A program made the translations under genes and the position numbers. DNA of 64,000 bases from Fibrobacterota bacterium. Lineage in GTDB: Bacteria; Fibrobacterota; Fibrobacteria; UBA5070. Of this stretch, positions 26,597-35,117 are shown piece by piece (position 1 is the stretch's first letter; each line of letters opens with the position of its first letter). The stretch lies in contig JADKBN010000029.1 of assembly GCA_016715065.1 (NCBI GenBank), positions 372,001 through 436,000 on the forward strand, in the 5' to 3' direction. Under the pieces are notes generated by a model. The model was not told where the DNA came from, did no database searches, and saw only the letters and a list, made by a program, of their open reading frames with translations.

Positions 26597-28057
26597 ATGG
26601 CCATGTTCAGACAAATTGCCGGTCTGGCCGGAATCCTCGCCGCAGTGTCTTCCTCGAACGCTGCAACCTCCTTTCCTTGCGACCACCTCGCCGGGGTGGA
26701 GGGGCGTGGACGGCTTTCCATCGTGTTTTTCCCCGAGGCTTTCGACGATTCGACACGGCTGGATTACGACTCGACCGTGGCCAGGGGCGTTGCACGTTTT
26801 TTCGAGGTTTCCCCTTACCGGGAATACCGGGATTATTTCGCGCTTTACAAGGCGTGGATTCCGTCGAAAAAGACCTATGTGGGCAATACGCCCTCCGATA
26901 GCACCGTCTTCCAATCCTATTTCCCGAGCGAGGTGCCGGCCATGGCGGGAATGGAGCCATGGGTGCGCACCCAAACGGATTCCACGTTTCGTTGTCGCGA
27001 TCGCCCTTCCGACTTTCTGAAGGAGGCGATCTCGGTGATCTTCGTGAATCGGTTCGGTTCCATGGGAGGAAGCGGGATCACCAACGGGAGTCGCCTGACG
27101 GTTCTCATGGGCAAGACCGGAATCGACAACGTGCTTCCTCACGAATTGGGCCATGCTCTTGGAGGGCTGGTGGACGAATACGGGCAACGGGGCTGGTCGC
27201 CCGGAGCTGGGCATTTCGATTCGCTGGGGCGGCCTCGCTTTGGGCCGGTTCCCAACGTGGTGGCCTCGCTGGATCTCCAGAAAATCCCCTGGAAGGCATG
27301 GATTGAGCCCACGACACCAATTCCGACTCCCGATCAACCGGAGTTCGATACGGTGATCGGCGCCTTCGAAGGTGGCGATCTCCGCAACACGGGGCGTTGG
27401 AGGCCGGCTCGGCGCTGCATGATGCGCGGCGAGTCTTTTGGTTTTCCGCCCTTTTGCAAGGTCTGCCGCGAGAGACTGGTATACGACATTTTACGACAAG
27501 GCGCCCAGTTGAGCCGGCTTTACGGGGAGACGCGGTTCACCCGCCTCCGCTTGGACACCGTTTCCCCCGTTCCGGATACCGACATCGAATCAGGCAGGGT
27601 TGTGGTGCGCTTTCCACGCGTCGACACGTCGCCTTTGCATCCACGTTGGCGGTACAACGGAATCGAATTACCAAATCGTTCGGACACGCTGGATGTCTCC
27701 ACCCTGTCTGGTAGCGGGGTTCTCGAGGCGGTTTTGGTGGGGGAATCTCCCTTCATCCGCAATCCCGACCTGATCCCCCGCGACACGCTCCGCTGGACGG
27801 TGCGCATGAGTTCCGCCACCAGGAACGGGATCGGCCGTCATGACGGAATCCGTCGGATGGGTCCGTCGTTGTTCATGGCCCCTCCATGCGCCGCGCTCCC
27901 GCGGTGGGCGCGCAGCGCGAACGGAAAGCGGGTGCCTTTGCAGGTGGTGGCCACGACGGCGAATGGTACCCTTTTGTCCGGGGCCTCGATGGTTGGCGAA
28001 GCGCTGTTCCTGGAAGCGGGTGGATCTGAGACGAAAGCCACAGGTGGCATCCGATGA
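26597..28057 (+). CDS. M64-family secreted metallopeptidase, array copy 1
   Basis: A 486-residue exported zinc peptidase of the M64 (IgA peptidase) type. Signal peptide about 1-23. The active site is HELGH at 182-186 followed by LVDEY (193-195), the M64 pattern. Downstream hallmarks are IPWKAWIEPTTPIPTP, IGAFEGGD, CMMRGE and CKVCRER. The C-terminal 180 residues form a beta-rich domain (VVVRFPRVDT to RYNGIELP) and a shared tail with NGKRVPL. It is the most divergent at the N-terminus (SFPCDHLAGVEGRGR). ATG at 26597 with CAGGAG upstream. Its stop overlaps the next start by 4 bases. Substrate unknown. Confidence 0.87.
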   Translation: MAMFRQIAGLAGILAAVSSSNAATSFPCDHLAGVEGRGRLSIVFFPEAFDDSTRLDYDSTVARGVARFFEVSPYREYRDYFALYKAWIPSKKTYVGNTPSDSTVFQSYFPSEVPAMAGMEPWVRTQTDSTFRCRDRPSDFLKEAISVIFVNRFGSMGGSGITNGSRLTVLMGKTGIDNVLPHELGHALGGLVDEYGQRGWSPGAGHFDSLGRPRFGPVPNVVASLDLQKIPWKAWIEPTTPIPTPDQPEFDTVIGAFEGGDLRNTGRWRPARRCMMRGESFGFPPFCKVCRERLVYDILRQGAQLSRLYGETRFTRLRLDTVSPVPDTDIESGRVVVRFPRVDTSPLHPRWRYNGIELPNRSDTLDVSTLSGSGVLEAVLVGESPFIRNPDLIPRDTLRWTVRMSSATRNGIGRHDGIRRMGPSLFMAPPCAALPRWARSANGKRVPLQVVATTANGTLLSGASMVGEALFLEAGGSETKATGGIR

Positions 28058-29472
28058 ATCGAGACCTTCTTTCCATGGTGGCTCTGGTTTTTTCGGCTTT
28101 GGTGGCGAGGTCGCATGCCGCCTTCGATTGCAAATTGCTGGCGGGCAAGGAGCGCGCCGACCGCATTCCGCTGATTTTCTATGCCGCGGGCTACACCCAG
28201 AGCGAGCGCGCCAAGTACGAGGCAGATGTTGATGAGGCGATCGCCGAGATCCGCAAGGCGTCGCCGTTTCGCGAGTACCTGGGTCACTTCAGCTTCTATC
28301 GCGCATGGACTCCTTCGCTGCGTTCAGGAGTGCTGGATGCGCCCAGCGACAGTGTATTTGCCGACGTTTTCCTGATGGAAGGAGCTCCACGATGGAACAG
28401 CGATGGATTCTGGAAACACTACGGAGATACAGCCTTCACCTGCGCAGGAAGGCATCAGAACTTCATCATGTCCAATCGCGGGATCTTCCTTTTGAACTCC
28501 GACGCCAGCGGCGGACTGACCATCAGCCATAACTGGACGGTCCAGTCTCGGCACCACTGGGGCACACTGATCCACGAATTGGGGCATGTCCTGGCGGGAT
28601 TATCGGACGAATACGGAGGTTACCCCGGGCGTCCTTCTGGCACATGGTTGTCCGACGGCAGCACGTACGTGCCGGTGTACAATCTTACGCGGAGCATCCA
28701 AAGGGATCTGATTCCCTGGAAGGTCTGGATCGCCGACACCGTACCTCTTCCCACCCCCCCTGATCCTCAACACTACCACGATATAGGTGCCTTTTTGGGT
28801 GGCGACTACCAGGATACGGGCGTCTACCATCCCACGACCGATTGCCGGATGTTGAGTTCGTCGTTGGACCGTTTCTGTCCGGTGTGCCGGGAAGCGATCA
28901 CCCACCGTATCCTGTCGTATACGTCGGGGTACTTCTTCAACCGGATCGCGTTGGACACGGTGATTCCGATCCCTAGTCTTTCCAGGTGGGACTCGACGGT
29001 GGTCACGGGCGGCAAGGTGGTGGTCCGTCGCATTCCCGGCGATACCGTGCCGGTTTCGCTGCGCTGGCGATTCAATGGTGGGTGGCTGACCGGGGTGCGC
29101 GAGACCTTGGACATCGCCACTCTCCCCGGAAATGGAGCGTTGGAGGCGATCCTGGAGGGCGCATCGCCCTTCATCCGCAACCCCGATCTGGTTCCACGGG
29201 ACACTTTCTATTGGAGCGTGCACAAGTCGACCGCAACCATGCCGAGATCGAAACCCATGGACGGAATCCGTCGGATGGGGCCTGGCTTGTTCCTGGTTGC
29301 GCAGGATGTTCCGGTTCCGCAGTGGGCACGCGGCGCGAACGGAAAGCGAGTCTCCTTGCGGGTGGTTGCCAGGACCGCCGATGGTTGGCTGGTGCGCGGA
29401 GCTTCCGACTTCGGCGAGGCATTGTTTCTGGATCTTGAAAGAGATATGACAAATTCCGCTGGAGGCCTCTGA
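28054..29472 (+). CDS. M64-family secreted metallopeptidase, array copy 2
   Basis: A 472-residue paralogue of the preceding gene, starting at an ATGA overlap. Signal peptide 1-22, then AFDCKLLAGKERADRIPL, the array's N-terminal motif. HELGH at 174-178 followed by LSDEY. It keeps IPWKVWIADTVPLPTP, IGAFLGGDYQDTG, DCRML and FCPVCREA. The region between about 100 and 165, just before the active site, differs from every other copy and probably shapes the substrate cleft. The C-terminal block is SPFIRNPDLVPRDT with an atypical FYWSVHK. Its stop shares one base with the next ATG. Confidence 0.87.
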   Translation: MNRDLLSMVALVFSALVARSHAAFDCKLLAGKERADRIPLIFYAAGYTQSERAKYEADVDEAIAEIRKASPFREYLGHFSFYRAWTPSLRSGVLDAPSDSVFADVFLMEGAPRWNSDGFWKHYGDTAFTCAGRHQNFIMSNRGIFLLNSDASGGLTISHNWTVQSRHHWGTLIHELGHVLAGLSDEYGGYPGRPSGTWLSDGSTYVPVYNLTRSIQRDLIPWKVWIADTVPLPTPPDPQHYHDIGAFLGGDYQDTGVYHPTTDCRMLSSSLDRFCPVCREAITHRILSYTSGYFFNRIALDTVIPIPSLSRWDSTVVTGGKVVVRRIPGDTVPVSLRWRFNGGWLTGVRETLDIATLPGNGALEAILEGASPFIRNPDLVPRDTFYWSVHKSTATMPRSKPMDGIRRMGPGLFLVAQDVPVPQWARGANGKRVSLRVVARTADGWLVRGASDFGEALFLDLERDMTNSAGGL

Positions 29473-30875
29473 TGAATCGAACCTTGCGTGCTCTCGGCGC
29501 CGTGTCGTTTCTGTGCTTGGTGGCAAACACCCACGCCGCCTTCGATTGCCAATTGGTGAAGGGGAAGGAGGGTGGAGACCGCATCCCGTTGATCTTTTAT
29601 GCGGTGGGGTACACCCAGGCGGAGAAGTCGAGGTACGAGGCGGATGTGGAAGAGGCCATCGAGGCAATGCTGAATGCGCCGCCTTACCGGGAGTATCGGG
29701 AGCATTTCACGATCTACCGCGCCTGGACCCCGTCCTTGAAGTCGGGCTTGGCCTATGCACCGTCGGACAGCACCTTCGCTCGCATTCATCTCGATACCGC
29801 TACGGGATTGCTGGATTGGCCCGACGTCGTATTCTACCAGCCCGGATCGGATTCCATCTTCAGTTGCGGTGGCCGAGGCCAGAACTTCACCCGCGACAAC
29901 CCGGGTGTGCTGTTGGTGAATTCCGATTACAGGGGAGGCGTGGCATTCCAGTTTCGTTGGGCGACCTTCGCTCGCCAGCACTGGAACACCATGTTGCACG
30001 AGCTTGGGCATGCCTTGACCTACCTGGCGGACGAATACGAATTTGCTGTAAGAATGAGTTCAGGGGTCTGGGATTCGAACGGAAACCAGCTCCAACCGGT
30101 CTTCAATGTCTGGCGGAACCTTTCCCGCGATTCCATACCCTGGAAGGTCTGGCTGGATGATTCCGTCCCCATTCCCACGCCTGCGACGCGTGCGTTCGCG
30201 GATCGGATCGGCGTGTTCGAAGGGGCTGATTACCAATCGGTTGGACGGTATCGTCCAGCCCTGGATTGCAGAATGCGTTCTTCCGAAATGGGCTATTGCA
30301 ATGTCTGCAGGGAGGCCTTGACCAGTCGCTTTCTGTCGCACATGGGGAACTTTTCCGGTGACAAGGTGAGTTTGGATACCGTTTTTCCACGAGGGGGCCG
30401 CTTGACCGGCGGGAACGTGGTGGTGCGTCGCATACCCGGCGATACCATACCGGTTTCGCTGCGCTGGCGATTCAACGGAGTGTGGCTGACCGGAGTGCGC
30501 GAAACGCTGGATGTGGGGACGCTTCCTGGAGACGGCTCATTGGAGGCGATCTTGGCTGGAGAGTCCCCGTTCATCCGCAATCCCGACCTGATCCCCCGCG
30601 ACACGCTCCGCTGGACGGTGCGCAAGCCATCGGGGACCGTGGTGCGGAAGGGTGCTATGGACGGAATCCGTCGTGTCGGGCCTGGTCTCTTCGAGGTGGA
30701 GTCTGGTGTTTCGGTTCCGCAGTGGGCGTGCAACGCGAACGGAAAGCGGGTGCCTTTGAAGGTGGTGGCCAGGACTGCGGATGGCTGGCTGGTGCGCGGA
30801 CCCTCCACCTTTGGCGAGGCGTTGTTCCTCGATGCAGCCGACAAGAAGACAAAATCTGCTGGAGACGTGCGATGA
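29472..30875 (+). CDS. M64-family secreted metallopeptidase, array copy 3
   Basis: A 467-residue paralogue; the ATG shares a base with the previous TGA. Signal peptide 1-22, then AFDCQLVKGKEGGDRIPL. HELGH at 176-180 followed by LADEY. IPWKVWLDDSVPIPTP, IGVFEGADYQSVGRYRP, DCRMRS and YCNVCREA are all present. The nucleotide block 30427-30634, encoding the C-terminal beta domain, is nearly the same as in copy 6 (about 34660-34875), although the N-terminal halves of these two copies differ clearly. This looks like recombination between copies. Confidence 0.87.
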   Translation: MNRTLRALGAVSFLCLVANTHAAFDCQLVKGKEGGDRIPLIFYAVGYTQAEKSRYEADVEEAIEAMLNAPPYREYREHFTIYRAWTPSLKSGLAYAPSDSTFARIHLDTATGLLDWPDVVFYQPGSDSIFSCGGRGQNFTRDNPGVLLVNSDYRGGVAFQFRWATFARQHWNTMLHELGHALTYLADEYEFAVRMSSGVWDSNGNQLQPVFNVWRNLSRDSIPWKVWLDDSVPIPTPATRAFADRIGVFEGADYQSVGRYRPALDCRMRSSEMGYCNVCREALTSRFLSHMGNFSGDKVSLDTVFPRGGRLTGGNVVVRRIPGDTIPVSLRWRFNGVWLTGVRETLDVGTLPGDGSLEAILAGESPFIRNPDLIPRDTLRWTVRKPSGTVVRKGAMDGIRRVGPGLFEVESGVSVPQWACNANGKRVPLKVVARTADGWLVRGPSTFGEALFLDAADKKTKSAGDVR

Positions 30876-32260
30876 ATCGAATTCTTGGAAGCCTGGCCAG
30901 CGCGTTGTTCCTGTGTCTGGCGGCAAGGTCGCATGCCGCCTTCGATTGCCCGCTGATCGAAGGGAAGGAGGGCGGAGATCGCATTCCCTTGATCTTCTAC
31001 GCAGTGGGGTATACCCAGTCCGAACGGGCGTCGTACGAAGCCGATGTCCAGGCGGCCTTGGATCTGCTCTGGATGCATGTTCCCTACCGGCAATTCCGAC
31101 ATCGTTTCAGCGTCTACCGCGCCTGGACCCCTTCCTTGCGATCGGGCTTGTCCGACCAGTCTGACGACAGCACTTTCCTGAGGGCTGTCGAACGAGGAGG
31201 ATACCCCAGGACCGAGGCAGGATTTGTTGTCTTTCGTGGTGATACGAACTACGCATGCAAGGGGAGAGACCAGGCATTTGTGATCTACAACGCGGGAATT
31301 GCTCTCGTGAACGCAGATCTTCCGGGTGCGGTAACCTATGACCGACGCCTGTCTGTGGTGCCGAGAAATTTGCATGCGCTCCTCCACGAGTTTGGCCACG
31401 CGATCGGTTTCCTGGTGGACGAGTACGAGACGGGTGGTGGGTCCGGTTCTATTTCTCCCTTCAACAACGTTTCATTGACCATCAATCGGGACTCCATCCC
31501 CTGGAAGGCCTGGATCGACGATTCCATCCCGATTCCGACTCCCGCGACGGCGAAATACGCCGATGTCGTGGGTGTGTTCGAAGGAGCGGGGTACGTCTCG
31601 ACAGGAAGATATCGCTCCGAGCAGCAGTGCCAAATGCGAACGGGAGGCTTCGGCGTGTACTGCCGCGTGTGCACCCAGGTCCTGGTTTCGAGCATCTTGG
31701 GGTGGACCGGCGACGGGGCTGGCCACCAAGTGGCTGTGGATAACGTATGGCCCCCGGCGACGTGGGTTGCGTCGCAGCCTTCCATCCTCACTGGTGGGAA
31801 TGTTTTTGTGCATCGATTCTCCCAGGACAGTCTGCCAGTTTCCCTACGCTGGCGCTTCCTTGGGAACTGGCTTCCGGATGTCCGAGAGACCCTGGATGTC
31901 GCATCCTTGCCGGGAGACGGAGTTTTGGAAGCGGTGTTGGAGGCGAACTCTCCTTTCATACGCGATCCCGTCAAGATTCCCCGCGACACGCTCCGCTGGA
32001 CGGTGCGCAAAGCGGCGGGTACGCAGGCCAGATTTGGACGATTGGACGGAATCCGACGTATGGGTCCGGCGATGTTCATGGTGCCGCATGGGGTCCCGGT
32101 TCCGCAGTGGGCGCGCAGCGCGAACGGAAAGCGGGTGCCTTTGAAGGTGGTGGCCAGGACCGCGGATGGATGGCTTCTTGGTGGGACGTATGGATTCGCG
32201 GTGTTGTCGCTTCCGGATCCTTCCGATGTGAAGACAGAATCTGATGGAGGACTCCGATGA
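30872..32260 (+). CDS. M64-family secreted metallopeptidase, array copy 4
   Basis: A 462-residue paralogue starting at an ATGA overlap; the frame is open upstream but the signal peptide (MNRILGSLASALFLCLAARSHA) fixes the start at 30872. The active site is HEFGH at 172-176 followed by LVDEY; Phe for Leu is a mild change. It keeps IPWKAWIDDSIPIPTP, VGVFEGAGYVSTGRYR, CQMRTG and YCRVCTQ. The C-terminal half has an insertion around WPPATWVASQPS. The tail shares NGKRVPLKVVARTADGW with copies 3 and 6. Confidence 0.86.
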   Translation: MNRILGSLASALFLCLAARSHAAFDCPLIEGKEGGDRIPLIFYAVGYTQSERASYEADVQAALDLLWMHVPYRQFRHRFSVYRAWTPSLRSGLSDQSDDSTFLRAVERGGYPRTEAGFVVFRGDTNYACKGRDQAFVIYNAGIALVNADLPGAVTYDRRLSVVPRNLHALLHEFGHAIGFLVDEYETGGGSGSISPFNNVSLTINRDSIPWKAWIDDSIPIPTPATAKYADVVGVFEGAGYVSTGRYRSEQQCQMRTGGFGVYCRVCTQVLVSSILGWTGDGAGHQVAVDNVWPPATWVASQPSILTGGNVFVHRFSQDSLPVSLRWRFLGNWLPDVRETLDVASLPGDGVLEAVLEANSPFIRDPVKIPRDTLRWTVRKAAGTQARFGRLDGIRRMGPAMFMVPHGVPVPQWARSANGKRVPLKVVARTADGWLLGGTYGFAVLSLPDPSDVKTESDGGLR

Positions 32261-33696
32261 CTCGAATTGTTCGAGTTCTTTTTGGAACTTGTCTGCTGGC
32301 CTTGGCGGCGACCTCGCACGCGGCTTTCGATTGCAAGTTGATCCAGGGCAAGGAAGGCGGAGATCGCATTCGGATCGTGGTGTATGCGGAGGCGTTCACC
32401 CAAGCGGAGGAGGAGTTCTTCGAAACCGAAGTGCGCGAGGGGGTGGAACAGCTGTTCACGCTGAGTCCATGGCGCGAGTACAGGAACCATTTCGTGATCT
32501 ACCAGGCCTGGACACCGTCCGTTCGGGACTACATCGGAAAAACCCCCTCGGACAGCACGTTCTTCAGATCCACGTTCGATGGCGGCTATTCGCATCTTCC
32601 CTACGCCGGCGTCCCGGCTCTCGTCGACTCCGCTCCCGGCTTCGGGTGCAAGGAACTTTCGGCGGATGCTCTCAAGGAGAGCTACTCCGTGGTCGTGGTG
32701 AATCTTTCGATCAGCATGCTGATCACGGGAATCTTCCCGGGCAATCGAACCGTTCTGGTCAGCCGGTATGGTTTCGGGGGCGTGATGGGGCATGAATTGG
32801 CCCATGCCATCGCAGATCTTTCCGACGAATATTCCGGAACCGGAGAAGGTGGCACGACCTTTTTCGGCGGAGTCCCCGTCCGCGCCCCGGTCTTCAACAT
32901 CGCGGCGTCGACGGAAATCGACTTGATCCCGTGGAAGGTCTGGATCTCGCCGTCCACTCCGATTCCCACTCCGGCGACGGAAGAATACGACACGGCCATC
33001 GGCTTGTTCCTTGGAGCCGACTACAGCGTCAAGAATCGGTACAAGCCGTCCCAGCACTGCATGATGCGTGGAGTGACCTGGAACAACGCCCTGCCACCGA
33101 TGTGCGTCGTTTGTCGAGAGGCGCTGGCATACAAGGTGATCTCCAGGTCCACCAGCACCGATCCCTGGGATCCGCGATCGCGCATCCGTTTGGATACGGT
33201 GTTTCCGCCTCCGGGATCTTCGGTGGTCTCCGGCAGGGTCGGGGTCGTTCCCATTGCGGTGGATACCATGCCCATGGCCGTGCGCTGGTCGTTCAACGCA
33301 CGCCCGGTTTCCGCGGTGGGAAACACCCTCGATGTGGGAACGCTGGGTGGAAATGGCGTATTGGAAGCCGTGATGACGGGGGCGTCTCCGTTCATCCGAA
33401 ATCCGGCGTACATCGTCCGGGACACGCTCCGCTGGAAAGTGGGCATCGCCTCCGGAATGCGGCATCGAAATGGAGTGATGGACACAATCCGTCGGATGGG
33501 CCCCGCCATGTTCCTTGTGCCCGGAAGTGTTTCGGTTCCGCGATGGGCTCGCGGAGCGGACGGACGGAGGGTGTCGCTTCGCGCGGTGGCGAGGACCTCC
33601 GATGGCTGGTTGGTACGAGGGAGTTCGGCGTTCGGCGAGGTGTTGTTTCCGGATCCGGAAGAAGAATCGACGAATTCCGCGGGAGGTGTCCGGTGA
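32257..33696 (+). CDS. M64-family secreted metallopeptidase, array copy 5 (variant active site HELAH)
   Basis: A 479-residue paralogue, ATGA-coupled to copy 4. Signal peptide 1-22, then AFDCKLIQGKEGGDRIRI. The active site reads HELAH at 179-183, with Ala replacing the Gly of the other copies, followed by LSDEY; zinc ligands and the catalytic Glu are kept. IPWKVWISPSTPIPTP, IGLFLGADYSV, CMMRGV and MCVVCREA are present. With copy 1 it is the most divergent in the C-terminal domain (ARPVSAVGNTLDV, then AYIVRDTLRWKV). Its TGA overlaps the GTG of copy 6. Confidence 0.86.
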   Translation: MTRIVRVLFGTCLLALAATSHAAFDCKLIQGKEGGDRIRIVVYAEAFTQAEEEFFETEVREGVEQLFTLSPWREYRNHFVIYQAWTPSVRDYIGKTPSDSTFFRSTFDGGYSHLPYAGVPALVDSAPGFGCKELSADALKESYSVVVVNLSISMLITGIFPGNRTVLVSRYGFGGVMGHELAHAIADLSDEYSGTGEGGTTFFGGVPVRAPVFNIAASTEIDLIPWKVWISPSTPIPTPATEEYDTAIGLFLGADYSVKNRYKPSQHCMMRGVTWNNALPPMCVVCREALAYKVISRSTSTDPWDPRSRIRLDTVFPPPGSSVVSGRVGVVPIAVDTMPMAVRWSFNARPVSAVGNTLDVGTLGGNGVLEAVMTGASPFIRNPAYIVRDTLRWKVGIASGMRHRNGVMDTIRRMGPAMFLVPGSVSVPRWARGADGRRVSLRAVARTSDGWLVRGSSAFGEVLFPDPEEESTNSAGGVR

Positions 33697-35117
33697 AGCA
33701 ACGTGTTCGTGGCCTGGCGAGCGCCGCGATCCTGGGTCTGGCGGCATCTACGCATGCCGCCTTCGACTGCCCCTTGGTCGAGGGGAGGGAAGGTGGAGAC
33801 CGCATCCCTTTGATCTTCGCCGCGGCGGGGTATGCCGAAGCCGACAAGGCGTTGTACGAGGCCGATGTCGATGCGGCGATCCAAGCCTTTCTCCAGGAGC
33901 CGCCGTATCGGAGCTACAGGGAGCATTTCACGTTCTACCGGGCGTGGACACCTTCCTTGCGTTCCGGGGTGACCGAGGCGCCCTCCGACAGCAGTTTCGG
34001 GCGGATTTACATGGGGGAGATCTATCCCAAGTGGGACGAGGACAAGTTCTACTCCACCTATGGGGATACCCAATACACCTGTCGCCAGCGGGATTCCCGA
34101 CTGCTTCTGAACAACCGCGTGATTTTCATGGTCAAATACCCTCAGGTCGGAAAATCTGGCGTGATGTTGGGTTCTTCGAACCGGGTCTTCTGCCTTCGAG
34201 GTTCGGCCACCACCGTCCTCCATGAACTGGGGCATTCCCTGGGGGAGCTATCCGACGAGTACGACGGTTTCCCTTCCTGGGGTTCAACGACGTGGAATCC
34301 GGACGGAACCCCGATCCATCGGCTTTACAACGTGACCCGGAACATCCAGCGCGATTCGATTCCCTGGAAGGTCTGGATCGCGGACACCGTTCCGATCCCG
34401 ACCGAGCCTGGCTACCGGGACAACAATGCCATCGGTGCCTACGAAGGGGCCGATTACCAGTCCGTCGGGACCTATCGTCCATCGGCTTTCTGTTTGATGC
34501 GAGATTACTCCCATTATTGCAAGATCTGCAGGGAATCCCTCGCGAGTCATATTCTGTCCTACACCTCGCGGACTTTCGCCAACCGGATCTCCTTGGATAC
34601 CGTGGCGCCCTTTCCGAGCCGGTCGGCATGGAGCCCGACGGTGGTCTCCGGCGGGAGCGTGGTGGTGCGTCGCATTCCCGGCGATACCATGCCGGTTTCG
34701 CTACGCTGGCGATTCAACGGAGTGTGGCTGACCGGAGTGCGCGAAACGCTGGATGTAGCGATACTTCCTGGAGACGGATCCCTGGAGGCGATCTTGGCTG
34801 GAGAGTCTCCGTTCATCCGCAACCCCGACCTGATCCCGCGCGACACCCTCCGCTGGACGGTGCGCAAGCCATCGGGAGCGCGGGCCAGATCTGGACGAGC
34901 GGACGGAATCCGTTGTATCGGTCCTGGCCTTTTCGTGGTGGAGTCTGGTGTTTCGGTTCCGCAGTGGGCGCGCAGCGCGAACGGAAAGCGGGTACCTTTG
35001 CATGTGGTAGCCAGGACTGCAGACGGCTGGCTGGTGCGCGGACCCTCCACCTTCGGCGAGGTGTTGTTTCCGGATGGGATGGATAATAAGGCAAATACTG
35101 TCGGTGGTGTCCGATGA
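33693..35117 (+). CDS. M64-family secreted metallopeptidase, array copy 6
   Basis: A 474-residue paralogue. The start is a GTG overlapping the previous stop (GTGA at 33693-33696), the only non-ATG start in the array; the signal peptide and AFDCPLVEGREGGDRIPL follow. HELGH at 177-181 followed by LSDEY. IPWKVWIADTVPIPTE, IGAYEGADYQSVGTYRP, FCLMRD and YCKICRES are present. The block around 34660-34875 is almost identical to copy 3. Its stop overlaps the start of copy 7. Confidence 0.87.
   Translation: MKQRVRGLASAAILGLAASTHAAFDCPLVEGREGGDRIPLIFAAAGYAEADKALYEADVDAAIQAFLQEPPYRSYREHFTFYRAWTPSLRSGVTEAPSDSSFGRIYMGEIYPKWDEDKFYSTYGDTQYTCRQRDSRLLLNNRVIFMVKYPQVGKSGVMLGSSNRVFCLRGSATTVLHELGHSLGELSDEYDGFPSWGSTTWNPDGTPIHRLYNVTRNIQRDSIPWKVWIADTVPIPTEPGYRDNNAIGAYEGADYQSVGTYRPSAFCLMRDYSHYCKICRESLASHILSYTSRTFANRISLDTVAPFPSRSAWSPTVVSGGSVVVRRIPGDTMPVSLRWRFNGVWLTGVRETLDVAILPGDGSLEAILAGESPFIRNPDLIPRDTLRWTVRKPSGARARSGRADGIRCIGPGLFVVESGVSVPQWARSANGKRVPLHVVARTADGWLVRGPSTFGEVLFPDGMDNKANTVGGVR

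Noticed and set aside
32931..33692. Extended N-terminus for peptidase copy 6
   Set aside because: The extra codons are the out-of-frame shadow of copy 5; the GTG at 33693 is followed by the same signal peptide as in the other copies.
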